From: Stereum hirsutum FP-91666 SS1
Lineage: Eukaryota; Basidiomycota; Agaricomycetes; Russulales; Stereaceae
Assembly: GCF_000264905.1 (NCBI RefSeq)
Contig: NW_006763143.1
Span: 465,711 to 529,710, forward strand
DNA length: 64,000 bases
Direction: 5' to 3'
Part shown: positions 46,006 through 58,000 of the stretch, one piece after another
Position numbering within the stretch: position 1 is the stretch's first letter
How the letters are laid out: each line of letters starts with the position of its first letter
Notes under the pieces: model-generated
What the model was told of the DNA's origin: nothing
Databases searched by the model: none
What the model saw: the letters and a program-made list of their open reading frames with translations, nothing else
Position numbers and translations under genes: made by a program

Positions 46006-48265
46006 TTACCACCACCCGCCCAACAAACTGCTTAACCCACCCCTCGCGGGCGCCTTCGAAGCTTGCGGCTCTGGCGTAGCCGCCCTCTTCTCCTCTTCTA
46101 ACTTTGTCCTCGCCACGCTCTTTGCAGACTGTGGCTGTGGTGCCTTCACTTCCTTCGTCTGCGTCTTCACTGGAGCAGGCGCCACAGGAGTAGCTTGAGC
46201 CTGAGGTTTCTTTCCTGCCCTTTCCATCAACCTGTCCATGTCCGGTGCCACATGATTCCACGCGATATCGAAGAACAGAGGTTTCTTGTAGGTTTTCGGG
46301 TCGGCATCGAGCGAGCCGCCGTTGTAGGCAAACCAGGAAGTCTTGAGTGATAAGCTGTCGGCGTTGAGTTCTTCTTCGAATTCGTGAAGTTGGGTGGAAG
46401 AGAGAGGATAGAATTCGGGTGATGCAGAGGGAGAAGAGGAGTCCAGTGTGGTGAGAATAGACTGGGTTTCGCGGATGTGTAGGGTGGCGTGTTGGACGAG
46501 TGTGAGCGCTTCGGCATACTTCTTTACTGGTGGGTAGGACCGCGAAAGGTACAGACACCTAGATAAAGGAGATAAAAATCGACCCATTAATCACAGTCAC
46601 ACTATACGAGATGCAATCTTACCTCCGAGCATTGGTGAACGCGATTCGAGCATCAACAGCAGTAGCGAGGTCAGGCGATTCATCTACGATAGACAAAGTT
46701 CGCATCTGGTTCAGGCTTTGCAGGACCGTATCTAAGAGCTTGACAAGGGCCGGATACAGCCGAGCATCGACCTGTTTCTTTTCAGTCTTGCTCGAAGACG
46801 CCTTGGGACCCTGGCCTTTTGAGACTTTCTTGTTGGCCGGACGACGGGGGGCCGCAGCTTTTGAGGATGCGACGAGCGAAGAAATGAGGAGCAGGTCACG
46901 CTGAATGCGACGAGATAGGAGCTGATAGACGATGTACGCGTGAACGAATTGAATGTCCCGAGCTCCAGCAATAGAGGCGGAAGAGGCGCCACTCAGCTAA
47001 GTAGGCCAGAATGTGAGGTTGTGTAATGAGAAAAAACCAAGATGGACGAACCTGCTGAGCCTCCATCAACTTGCGAGCCACTTCCTCCGCGTCAGAGAGA
47101 GCAAGAAGGATGGTGTCGTACGCCGCAACTCCTCGCTTCGAGTTCCCACCCTTACTCTTTTTGCCCTTCTTCTGGTCTACACCATCCTCCTTCTTCACCT
47201 GCGGTGTGTTCTCCTGCTTCAACTTCGCCTCACCATCCTGCACCTTTAGAAGTACGTCCACCAGTTCCGGATTCCTTACGGGCACTGGCTCTCCCTCCCA
47301 CATCAAAGTCCCCAACTTCTTCTTCGCCTTATCCTGCTCTACCGCCCCACTCTCGCTCTGCAATTTCTCTAACAGCGCATTGTAACCCTCCACAATCTCA
47401 TCTCTGTGTTTGCCCGATATCTCTGCCACAATTCCATCCACGTCATAGGACTTCTCCCTACCGAGTTCGTGCGCACAGTACCGGATCTCTGGCCCAATTG
47501 CGTCCGCGAAATACGTGTAAAGGGCCTGGTCCCTGCTGGTGTCGGCCCTACTTGCGAGCTCGTCCAGCAATCCCTTCGCGACGCTGAGCTGCACCAAAGC
47601 ATCGTCAAATTCGTCTCGGTAGCGGAGGAAACGACCGTTCAAGATCAGGGTGTAGATGGTGATCTCGAGTAGCCCAGAGGCGGAGAGGCGGGATGATGCA
47701 TATAGGGTTTGGCACTGGGAGAGAAGCTGGGTGGACCAGTGAACGGAACGACGGAAACGACCTGTGGCATTGTGGCGGAGAGATGATGCCTTTGATTCGT
47801 TGGAGGGAAGGTTGGAGAGGGCGAGAAGTTCTTGGGAGTAAGACCAAGCTCGCTCGGCTTCGTAAAGGAGGAGCTGCAGACTAGGCGATTGTGAGATATG
47901 TGACTGTGGATTGTCCGGTGGTGTACTTACTGCCCGTCCTGAATACTCGATGGAGCAATGGCAGGTAATTTCTTGAATTCACGTCCCTTGCCATGCGTTA
48001 TCTTCAATGTCGAGCGCAGACGATGCGTTCTGTTTGCACAATGTTTCCTAGTAAATATTATATTAGAAGATGCATTGTACAAGTTCCATGTTGAGCATTT
48101 ACCGGTATCGACTATAGTCGTTGTACCTCAGTCCATACATGTTACGCTGCTCATTTGCGAGCTGCAGCGCTATGACGAATGTATTCCTGTTAAGTATGGT
48201 AATAATCACGCTACTATTCCAGACTAACCTCTGAAAGAAACACTCTTGGAGTCCGTGTCCGCCAT
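46006..48265 (-). CDS. SRP68: Signal recognition particle subunit SRP68
   Basis: SRP68 pairs with SRP72 on the SRP RNA and is part of the particle that directs nascent secretory and membrane proteins to the ER. Start at 48265: MADTDSKSVSFRG; the next exons give LQLANEQRNMYGLRYNDYSR and YR-KHCANRTHRLRSTLKI with THGKGREFKKLP, the conserved RNA-binding N-terminus of SRP68. TPR-like helices follow (ERAWSYSQELLALS; EFDDALVQLSVAKGLLDELA; DQALYTYFADAIGPEIRYCA), then a Lys-rich segment, AYDTILLALSDAEEVARKLM, IQFVHAYIVYQLLSRRIQRD, and the SRP72-binding C-terminal part with KKYAEALTLVQHATLHIRET and PLFFDIAWNHVAPDMDRLME. It ends LSSLLGGWW at 46006. About 630 residues over six or seven exons. Head to head with GET3, 197 bp apart. 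Confidence 0.93.
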
Positions 48266-48462
48266 GTTCAGAGCTTTCGAGGTACAGACGGAAGGGCCGG
48301 GAAGATGGTGGAAGGAAGAAGAAAGAGTGGGATCTTGATCGACACGCGACGCGTAGATTATGAACGCTCGATCCCCACAACATTCCTGCCAGTGGTTCCG
48401 AAAGCATCTCTTGTCTGCACCCTTCACCACACCGACAGAACGAATACCCCAGACAACTTTCA
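48266..48462. promoter_or_regulatory. Shared divergent promoter SRP68 / GET3
   Basis: Only 197 bp lie between the two ATGs, so both genes must draw on the same promoter DNA and their transcripts may overlap at the 5' ends. The interval has no TATA box in either direction, as is common for housekeeping genes. The two products belong to the two main ER-targeting routes. Confidence 0.6.
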
Positions 48463-50010
48463 ATGGCAGAAGAAACACTTCCCCCAAACTTGCAGAATGT
48501 CATTGACCAGAAGTCTCTGAAGTGGATCTTTTGCGGTACGCATACAGATGTTTCTTTGTTAGTCCTAACTCTTGAAGCTCATAACCTTCGATCGTGGATA
48601 GGTGGCAAGGGTGGTGTCGGTGCGTAAAACAGTCTGTGCTCGACATGCTCACCAGACTAATGATTGACTATCCACAGGAAAGACCACAACATCATGCTCT
48701 CTCGCCATCCAACTCGCCCAAGCTCGCGAGTCCGTGCTCTTGATAGTACGTGGCGCCACGACGAACCATTCTCCATACACCCCACCCATCTTATGGTTTG
48801 TCATAGTCCACAGACCCCGCACACAACCTTTCAGATGCTTTCGGCCAGAAGTTCTCGAAAGAGGCCACGAAGGTCAACGGGTTTAGCAACCTTTTCGCGA
48901 TGGAGATCGACCCGACGAGTGCTATCCAGGAGATGGTAGACCAGTGTTCGTCCACTCTCTCCTTCTCTACCATGGCTTTGACTGATCCTCTCGGTAATTA
49001 TTGCTGGCGTGCAGCGGACCAGAGTGGTATGATGGGCTCCATGATGCAAGATCTGGCCTTCGCCATTCCAGGTGTTGATGAAGCGATGAGCTTTGCTGAG
49101 ATCATGAAGTACGAGTGTTTTCCATTCATCCTGCCCAATTTTCCTGCTAATTACCCTTACACGTTTGCAGGCACGTCAAGTCAATGGAATACTCGGTCAT
49201 CGTGTTCGATACCGCACCTACAGGCCACACTCTTCGTTTCCTCTCCTTCCCAACCGTCCTCGAGAAGGCACTCGGCAAGCTCTCTGCACTGAGTGGTCGC
49301 ATTGGCCCTATGATTAACCAAGTAGGCGAATTCTACCAAGGTCATTCATGTTGGAAGATATGGTGGCTGACCGTGGCGAAATTAGATGTCGAGTCTGATG
49401 GGAGCCCAAGCTGACTCTACCGAAGATATGTTCTCGAAACTGGAGTCCATGCGGGCGGTCATCACGGAAGTGAACACGCAGTTCAAGGATCCTGTTCGTG
49501 CCGTCCCTTCAATCTTTACGCCACATATCTCTATCATCGCTGCCACTCGACCTTGAGAACGAAACTGACAGTTTCAACCACCAAACAGGAAAAGACGACC
49601 TTCATTTGCGTGTGCATTTCTGAGTTCTTGTCATTATACGAGACGGAGCGTCTAGTCCAGGAACTGACCGCGTACGAGATCGACACCCATAACATTGTCG
49701 TCAACCAACTTCTCTTCCCCAAAGACAGTACGTACATTGATTCGCAGCACCAGCCTTCGCCCCTTTTCATTGCAACCTGCTGACGTCCACACCATTGCTA
49801 ACCACCGATCTTGGTTCAGCCTCCAATTGTGAACACTGCCGCGTCCGACACAAGATGCAACAGAAATACCTCAACGAGGCACACGAGCTCTACGATGACT
49901 TCTTCCACATCGTCCAGCTGCCGCTCCTCACTGAGGAAGTCCGCGGTCCAGAGAAGTTGAAGGAGTTCAGCAAGATGTTGATCGAGCCATACCAGCCTTC
50001 GGACAAATGA
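48463..50010 (+). CDS. GET3: GET3 ATPase, tail-anchored protein targeting
   Basis: Get3 is the cytosolic ATPase that carries tail-anchored proteins to the Get1/Get2 receptor at the ER. Exon 1 (48463-48535) codes [20 protein letters not shown] and WIFC; an 18-nt exon (48602-48619) and exon 3 (48678-48745) complete the P-loop GGKGGVGKTTTS. Then [14 protein letters not shown] (switch I), [54 protein letters not shown] (switch [12 protein letters not shown]), [33 protein letters not shown], and the CEHC zinc motif with RHKMQQKYL that makes the dimer; it ends EPYQPSDK at 50010. About 325 residues, family length, no signs of decay. All motifs needed for ATPase action are present. Confidence 0.95.
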
Positions 50011-50613
50011 GTATATTGCTTGTGCTTTTCCTCGGGTGATTGGACGCTAGAGGTGGGATACTGAGCACGGTATACCGGTCTCTGCTCTGTTTTTTATATT
50101 GTACTCAATTTGGATGGCATGTACCATGAAACGGTCTGGGCAGACTGGAGTTCCTGCGTGTTTACCAGGGTCCAGTGTGAGCCACACATTCCAAGGACGG
50201 CATATCCCGAGTGGCGTGGACATGTTCCTGGTCCAACCTGTCATGAATGTCTACACTGCGGTAAAAGATAATCATTTCGACACCCATCCACTTCGACCGA
50301 TGTTACAGCCACTCGATATTCTTAATGGTGGTATGTCTCGACCTCTTCTCAGCCACCGCGTCTGTTATCGTCCGACCTGAACTCCATGGGTTCTTTGTTT
50401 CGAGGACAAGAGAGCAGGAAGTAAGGAACCGCAGATAAGCGATGGAGAGTTCCCGAGACGTATGCATTCAAGCTTCCGAGTCCACAAACGTTGCCACATA
50501 CATAAGTAGACTACCTCTCCGCTGGGCTTCCTCCATACTTGCCATTGCCCCAACCCACTCTTCCCCGAAGTGACTACCCCACCCCCAGCGAGAAGCTCTC
50601 ACGTCCTACCGGT
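50011..50613. other. GET3 3' region, no further feature
   Basis: About 600 bp following GET3. Contains a T-rich segment at 50088-50102 that could serve the transcript end. No gene recognised. Confidence 0.35.
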
Positions 50614-51153
50614 ATGCTCCTCTCACCGACGGACCCAGTCCACACTCGTACGTTCTCATCCGGGCCATTGACACTCCCTCAGCTTCCTCACGCCATTCAG
50701 TCTTCCTCACCGGTGACCCTTCCAACTCGGGCCTATATCATGTCGATCCTACACGAATCGGACGCCAGTTCTATCGCGCTTCCACTCGACTTCCACGTTC
50801 GCACTCACGCTCAGGCCCGCCTCACGTTTCAGGACTCGAGAGATTCTGATTCGATGTGGGAGTGCGGCACGAGGGACGGAGGACTTACCACGCTACTGCT
50901 TCGAGATCCCATCTTCCCCGACGATAGCCGCGCCGGATTCGAGTTGTTCAGTACATACCGTACGTACAGCGCTCATGCTTTGTCCAATTCAGAGCAAGAG
51001 GTTTTGCGCCTCTGTCGTATACAGTATGTTCTCGATCGCGGCGCTACGATACTACGATGTACAGGCCACTTAGAGAAGGCTTCATCTCTGAAGCCACTCG
51101 AAGCTAATAACCAAAAGCAGCTTGGGTTCGGGTGGATCGTCTTCAGCAGATGA
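50614..51153 (+). CDS. Hypothetical ORF, 179 codons, doubtful
   Basis: From the ATG at 50614 the frame is open for 179 codons (longer if upstream in-frame codons are counted, from 50539). The product is polar, has no signal peptide or membrane segment, and includes THAQARLTFQDSRDSDSMWE and ELFSTYRTYSAHALSNSEQE. An open frame this long is unlikely, though not impossible, by chance in non-coding DNA of this size, and codon use is not obviously biased. I do not recognise a family, there is no intron, and the surroundings look decayed. It may be a lineage-specific gene, a relic or chance. Confidence 0.3.
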   Translation: MLLSPTDPVHTRTFSSGPLTLPQLPHAIQSSSPVTLPTRAYIMSILHESDASSIALPLDFHVRTHAQARLTFQDSRDSDSMWECGTRDGGLTTLLLRDPIFPDDSRAGFELFSTYRTYSAHALSNSEQEVLRLCRIQYVLDRGATILRCTGHLEKASSLKPLEANNQKQLGFGWIVFSR

Positions 51154-52378
51154 TTGCGTCTACAGCCATTTGGGCATGTCCTTCAGAAGCATACAGCTCA
51201 AAGCGGCCCCGAGACAGTTATATTCGAGTCATACTCCGAGTACTTAGCGGAGCCACCATAGGCCGCCGTGCACTTAGACTGTGTGCAGAACGATTAGTGT
51301 ACTTGATGATGGCAATATACTCCGACTAGAAGCCTGCGCCACAGTGGCAAACCCGTAGAAAGAATCACGACTGGAGAGCACCGTCTACCGGTCACAACGC
51401 ACATCGTCTACACAATGACGTCCAAGTAAATATGATCACAGATTATCGAATTCGAAGCTACTCAAAGAGAGCCTCGAATTAAGAGCCGCAGGTAGAGCCG
51501 AGACTTCCGAGAACACCTGCTTACCACGTCAATGAACATAACATCGCGTCACTGCTGCATCACCTACAATGGTCTGTACTTGTACATGTACAGACGGATG
51601 TCTCAGAAACAGGGGCTATACACAACCTAGGCCCATGCACGCCCACGGTAGACCTGCGGGCGCCCCAACCGACGCTGACAGTCCACAATAATGAACAAGA
51701 ACAACAAAGACAACGAAATCGCTGAGCTCGTGCGAAACGGTGGTCACGACAGGGCGATATGACCGGCGAACGCGCAAGTACGAAGCGCCAGTTTGCTCGA
51801 TAGAATGAAGTTCAATGAGTTTTACTTATAACACGTCAGATAGATATGGATTCTATGTAATTTAAAACATTCATCGAAGAACGAAACAGCAAAACGTACC
51901 AGACGGACCAACCGACCAGAGAGGGAGAAGACGGCAATGAAAACAATAAAGAAGACAAGGATAGAGAGGTGGGGCGGGGATGTGATGTGGTGTACACGAT
52001 AACGATATTTCGGTCGTGAGTCGGACGCAGCTATGGCGGTGCGACGGGAGAAAAGATCTTCGTACCAATACAACGGCGAAGAAAGGTAAAGATATACAAC
52101 GAAGACGAAAACGAGTCCTATGAGTTTGACCGCAAACTTTTCGACGGCTTCCGCCAGGAGTAGTTTATGACTGAGTCGATGCTAAGATGACCCACAAGGC
52201 CAAAACGATGGAGCCATAGAAGGATTTCAAACAAACGCACAGCTGAACCTGGAACGATGAGGGATAAGATGTGAAAATGGAGTGCAATGAAGCGAGTCAC
52301 TACCTGAATACAAGAGACCGTAGTAAAAAAGCAACGATAAAAACGAGGGATCAAAGGCCGGAAAAAGCAGATGAAACC
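51154..52378. other. Intergenic and PAP1-like 3' tract
   Basis: Nothing recognised from 51154 to about 51820. From about 51830 to 52378 the minus strand is pyrimidine-rich, fitting a 3' UTR of the bZIP gene. Short minus ORFs there are base-bias artefacts. Confidence 0.35.
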
Positions 52379-54376
52379 CTATGGCGAGGGCTTCCCTGAA
52401 AGCCTCTCCAGGATCGAATTGACGCCCTGCTGATCGAGGACGACTTTAGTCCCGTCGCACCGTGCCTTGCTCGTGAAAGCTGAGCAGAGTTCGTTAATGT
52501 CCACGTTCTATCAAAAAATGAGTTAGCCGGTCGGTTGACAGATAATTAGACAAGAAACGTACCGAAGTCTTGAACTGTGGATGTGAAGTTATGCTTCTCC
52601 AAGCACTCAATACCTCGATATTGTCGTCGCTTACCTCCGTTGGAGGGAACGTAGCGCCCTTGCACATGATCATCGGCGCTCCCGTCTCCGGAAGCGTCGA
52701 CTTGCGCACGGCAGGCGGCTCGGGAGGCGCAGGAGGCGCGAACATCGAGCTGCCTGCGGTGGAGATGTGCTTCTCGAGTTCGGCCTTGGTCTTCGGACAT
52801 TCTCCCGATGCTGTGCCACATGATGGCGACGACTCGTGTGAGAGTTTGTCGGTCGGAGGTGAATTGCCTGCGGCGCTCGATGGAGTAGCGGACGCTGATG
52901 GTGGCGAACGATGCATGACGGGGCTAACAGATAATGGCGACGGACTTTTCATGAGGACGGTGAAGTCGACTGGGCTCTGAGCCTGACCGAAGAGATTGCC
53001 ACCAAAGAGCTCATCCAACGAGCCCCCTCCGCTTGAATGAGTCGAGGTGCCCGTTTGTGAACGTGCAGGCGATGACCAGTTGAAGAAGTCAAACGGACTC
53101 TGGCCGCTATTCGAAGAACTCGACGAAGCTGGCTTGTTGATTGTGCTGAGCGTCTGGTTGTTCTCAGGCATAGGGTCAACGAAGGACATGTATTGAGGAT
53201 TGCTGGCGATGGTCTTGTAAGCGGTCTGAGTGGAGGGGACGCCTTGACCAAAACCTCCAAAGTCGTACAACATGGGCTCTTGACCATTATTGTTGTCGTC
53301 GAGAAGGTTCATCATCGACGAATCGAACGGTGTCAGCGAGCCGAAGTCTATATCGGCGGGGAATGTTGATGGCCCGTCGAGGGAGTTTGGCACATTGGGT
53401 GTCGCCGGCTTCGACGCCGAGCCCGAAGGCGGCGATGAGCTGGATGAGGCATGTTGTGATCCATTGTCACCGAGATTGTTGAAGGAGGTTGTGGCGACGT
53501 TCTGGAAGTTCTGGCTCTCGCCGGCAGAGGGTCTTGGAACAGAGAACGTGAAGGTGGATTGCTTCAGTATAAGATTCTCGTCCTGGAGGCGACGAAGAAG
53601 TTCTCGAAGGTGCGAGTTTTCGGTTTGGGACATCTCGTTCTTCGACTCGAGCTCTGCGACTTTGTCCTCAAGCTGGAGACAGTGTAGTGGGTCAGGCGCC
53701 TATACCGGGGCGAGATGAGATCATAGACGAATCAAGCTTACGTCTTTGACGTGTTTCTCCTTCCGTTCTCTGAATGCACGCTGGGCGGCACGGTTTTGTT
53801 CCTTGCGCTTCAGGAGGCGCGACTCATCCTATAGTGGCACAGGTCACGGACGATGATCCAAAAGGGGAAGGGATGTGCATACCTTGTCAGGGTTGCCGGT
53901 CGATTTCCTCCGAGAAGACGTTGACTTCTTGTTAGCTGTGGGAATGAGAATGTTAGGATGAGCAGGCACGACGAAGACGAAAACAACTCACAAGAAAGGT
54001 GAGGATTCTTGTGGCTTGGCCCTTCCTCGAAATCTTCGTCGTCGCTAGCCTTGCGCTTAAGACTATCCTCCCGATCGTCGCCGTAGACGGCAGACTGCCT
54101 ACGAGAGCCAGAGTCGTTCATAGATGGTGGACTGGGAGAAGAATCATCTGAAAGGGGCGGGGGAGGGACAGGAGCGGGAAGGTTGGTGAGTTTGGATGGA
54201 TCTATGGCAGATTCTGGGAGCGTAAAGGAGTCAAGGGACTGGTTGGGGAGAGATGCGTCTGTCCCGAACTGCTTAGAAAGCATAGCAAGAAAGTCGTCGT
54301 CTGCGAGATTGGCGAAATGGGAGGGATCTGACTGGGAAAAGTCCCAGAGGGGGGTGATTGAGTCAAAGCCCTGCAT
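52379..54376 (-). CDS. Pap1/Yap1-like bZIP oxidative-stress transcription factor
   Basis: AP-1-type fungal factor that collects in the nucleus when cysteines are oxidised and activates antioxidant genes. Start at 54376, MQGFDSITPLWDFSQSDPSH; acidic Ser/Pro-rich leader; basic region ESRLLKRKEQNRAAQRAFRE with RKEKHVKD (fungal AP-1 signature NxxAQxAFR) at 53740-53830, then the zipper LEDKVAELESKNEMSQTENS with HLRELLRRLQDENLILK. A long Ser/Asn-rich region includes a Cys pair SCGTASGECPKT (likely n-CRD), then MCKGATFPPTE, EVLSAWRSITSHPQFK, and the last exon with NVDINELCSAFTSKARCDGT (c-CRD), ending LSGKPSP at 52379. Compared with fission yeast Pap1 the first c-CRD Cys before the W is absent and an upstream C (MCKG) may replace it. 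About 600 residues over five exons. Confidence 0.92.
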
Positions 54377-55000
54377 CGCTCGTCGTCGTCTAAGATGTTC
54401 TAGAGGGTTGGGTGAAAGTGTGAGCGACGGAGAGCGGAGGAGATGGCGGCGGGAGTGAAGAGCAGCTGCCGCGCCAGTTGGCCGACGTTATGTGCCCTCC
54501 CCGCCGATCGGAACTTGAATCTGTGTGGACCGGTCCATGGACCAACGCCAGGTGGGTCACGGCAATGGCCTCTATCCGACAGCTTGGCGCCCTTTTATCG
54601 CCGGGGCCTCTCGCCAACCTCTCGCATCGCCCGTCGTCTCTGCATTGCACACTGACGCTCGTCTGCTCGCTTGTCCTCTTCAACGCCTTCATCTGTGCGC
54701 TCAGTGTCACATCGCCTCTAATCTGCTCTGGCAAACAGGACGTGGATAATGTCAATTCCCAATCTGGCAGGAAATGGTCGGTTCTGTGCCGGGGAGTCGC
54801 AAGTACTCCAAAAGATCTACCCTTGCCTCACAATACTGACGTCGATGCTCCTAGTCTCTTGTTCTTACTGAAATCTTTTGACTGTCTCTGCTCACAAGGA
54901 TATGATATTCTGAAGTGAGCGCTCTGATAATAACTTGTAACCCCTTCCGAAACCTTGCAGACCAAACCAAATGGGCCGCATCAAAGTGTCCATGCAACGG
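54377..55000. promoter_or_regulatory. Leader and promoter of the bZIP gene
   Basis: Upstream (right) of the bZIP start; several overlapping + strand ORFs of 70-146 codons lie across it but show no family pattern. Probably a long 5' leader and promoter, as often found for stress regulators. Confidence 0.35.
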
Positions 55001-58000
55001 AGGCGCAAACCTGTATATCCATCTATTTCCGATGGCACAAATAGTTCAGACCCCTACGCTCGTGTGTTATCACTATCTCCGTTAGCCACTGACTTAAGTG
55101 TCTGTACAGGCACCCACGATGACACCCACTCTCTATGAGGCTTCTTGTCGACAATCGAGCCCTCCTCCCGACTTAGAGACCGCATCAGTGCCACCACCTG
55201 GGCATCTCACGGCCTCCGTTATCCTTACTGTGCTGCTTATACTGCTTCTCACACGATTATACAGTGCTCAGCGTTCCCATGCTGCTTCATAGTGCTATAC
55301 GACATGTCTGCCAAAAGTGCACATCAGTGATATCGACGTTGATACCTTCGCTTCCGCCTGTCGCATCAAAACAGAGAGAAAATCCGATGCGTTGTTTAGT
55401 CGTGCTTCTGACTTCTGGAGGCCTCGGAGCTCAGCTCTTTTGAGTTTTCCGACTTCCATAGTCTGCAGCTATCGAGTCACTGATCGGTGTACTCTTCCGC
55501 CTCCAGCGTCATTGTCAAACTCATGGGCAACCGCATCAAACACGTCAATTATGCTACACACGTGCCCAAGACGCATTATATCCTAGGCTTGAAGCCATAC
55601 AGGAAGTAGGTTCGCTATGTATGGTTTTTCTGGACCAGGCGCATTGTTTTCTTTGATAGACGCCTCTGTGACGGCGACGGAAACTTTTGTCTTCCGAGAG
55701 TCACCGCAATGTTCCTATCTCACCCAGTGCTGAATACAATTCGCCGTTCTAAACACGCAGCTACATACCATACGCCTGCGATCATACCATGGAGCATCGG
55801 AGATAACAGACTATCTAGCCTACTACCGTGTACCAGGGACTATCGAAAGGAGTCGACCCTTCATCCATCTACGCCTTAAAACCTTTCGTCGACGCCACTG
55901 CTAACATTCGCTGCACACTCAAAAACGTGCATCTAGGAAAGAAAATCATGGCGTCGTAAATCTTCGTCATACCATGCTGATTCGAGCTACTTCGATACGC
56001 CATTTCTTACACAACGGCCAAGTACTATACAGAGCACCTGTATCACCGAGCGATGGAGACTCAAAGGATCCATGTATGTTTCTGAAGGTCCGAGTGTGCC
56101 CCTCCTTTTTGCCCGTTTCCGATCTGATAGCTGTTGTTGACTCTCGCAAGGTCATTCCCATATCCATACCTATATCCAATCCAACAACGCACCCTCAAAT
56201 GTTTCCGCCGCGCACTGGCCATGGCTTCCCACTCCAGCAAGTTTTAGGAAGGAAAGGGACGCGGAGCGGGAGTTGAAGACCGTAGTGAGATGTATGTGCT
56301 ATTGCGACAGTGGCTCGTATTGATATCTTGATCCCAAAGCCTCATGAAATCGCCGAGCTGACGTGACTGACTCACAATCCGTAACGATAATCGTACCCGT
56401 AAGAGGCATCAGTCGCTCTTTCCTCGTCTGACTCAAAACTGTCTGTTTATTTCTTGCAAGTTGCAACATATCAGTCGCCTGCTCCTGAACCCCTCGCGGT
56501 CTTATATTTGCAGACTGTCTAATATGGAAAACCAATACACGGATGCTACTTGGAAAATCCCTTCAAACCCTGGAAGTCCTACCGATACGACTTGACACAA
56601 CGTTCTGAAAGAGTTCGAGTCAGACTGACCAAACCCATCAAGCATCTGCGTAAGACCTGATTTTCTGACAGTCAAAGCGAATGACATCTTCATACCCATC
56701 TAGCAACATATGAAATAGTACTATTCATATAGCTCAGTTACGGTCCCATTCAACAGTCAGAAATAACGACAAGATCATCCTAATAAATCACGCTCCTCAG
56801 CGCTAGCCTTGTGAGAGGAAAACACACGAATTGGGATGACAGCCGAGAGAACGACAGGCTCGACTGTCATGACATGATGAGGGACGCATGAACCTTCAAT
56901 TGTGGCGGCTACGGACGACGTAAAGCATCACGAGCCATCAGCATGCATTGACGCGACGTCTTCATCGTGCGTCGGGATCAACATCGACCATCGAGCACCG
57001 AATCACAAGTATAGCACAAAGTCGGACCGACATGCTCATCTCCATCCTTGTCGGCGGCTTTGACGTCGGTGGCGGCTACATTGTGTCGAACAATCAAAAT
57101 TGTATACGTAGAAAGGCATTGCGACTTCCTTAGCCAGGAATATTTTGCCTCGGTTTAGCGCAGGCCGGGCGTATACCATATGCGGAGATCGCTTGTCCAT
57201 CATCAATTGACGACGGCTGTGCTGGACAATTGGCATTCCACGAAGTTTGATCGTGAAGTAGTCGGCCCTACGCTGGCCCTACGCTACTCCCATCACAGGT
57301 GTACATTGTCGACGGGTTTTATGGCCATACCTAGACCATTGACAGCGGGTCACGAAACGTCAGACATAACGGAGTACCAACAAAGCCGTAAGCAGCCATC
57401 GAGCTCCTGTAAGTGACGGTCGTGCAAGGTCACGGAATGCTATGCTTAGTATGGACGGGCTCATAGTTCTGTCATGAGTCGAAGCGCTGAGTTACCATCT
57501 AAGTCTCTGGATTGTGTCCTGATCCGTAGTAGGAAAGCAATCTCACAATAAGCTCATCCAATAATATTTCTGCTTAGAGCGGAACCATAGGGCGTAAGCT
57601 TGGCATAGTTTTATAGCCGCCTAGGTCTCTTCTCTGTCTACCACACAGTCTCCAGAACGAGACGGATCCAGAGCCGAATCATTATGCAGGCTTCAAGTTG
57701 GTCCGCGGTGGCAAGAGAACTTGAGTTGCCATATCGGGTTCGCCGTTGGCTATCCTCTAAGCGCCTGCGCCTAGAGCCGAAACATGCTCTGCGCGAAACC
57801 CATTCCTACAGACGCGAATGCTTCATGAATGATCGAAAACGCGAGACCTGGAGACCTTTGAAAGGCCGGGCGGGTATTAAATATTAAGGACGTTACAGTA
57901 TTTCACAGGCTGAACACGCTTCAGAAAGTACAAATGAAGAATATTCGTACATCAATAGCAATATTCAGGATTGAGGTATACAGAAGGATCTGAGTCCTCT

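Noticed and set aside
47042..47587. 181-codon + strand ORF inside SRP68
   Set aside because: Antisense shadow; the minus strand carries conserved SRP68 motifs.
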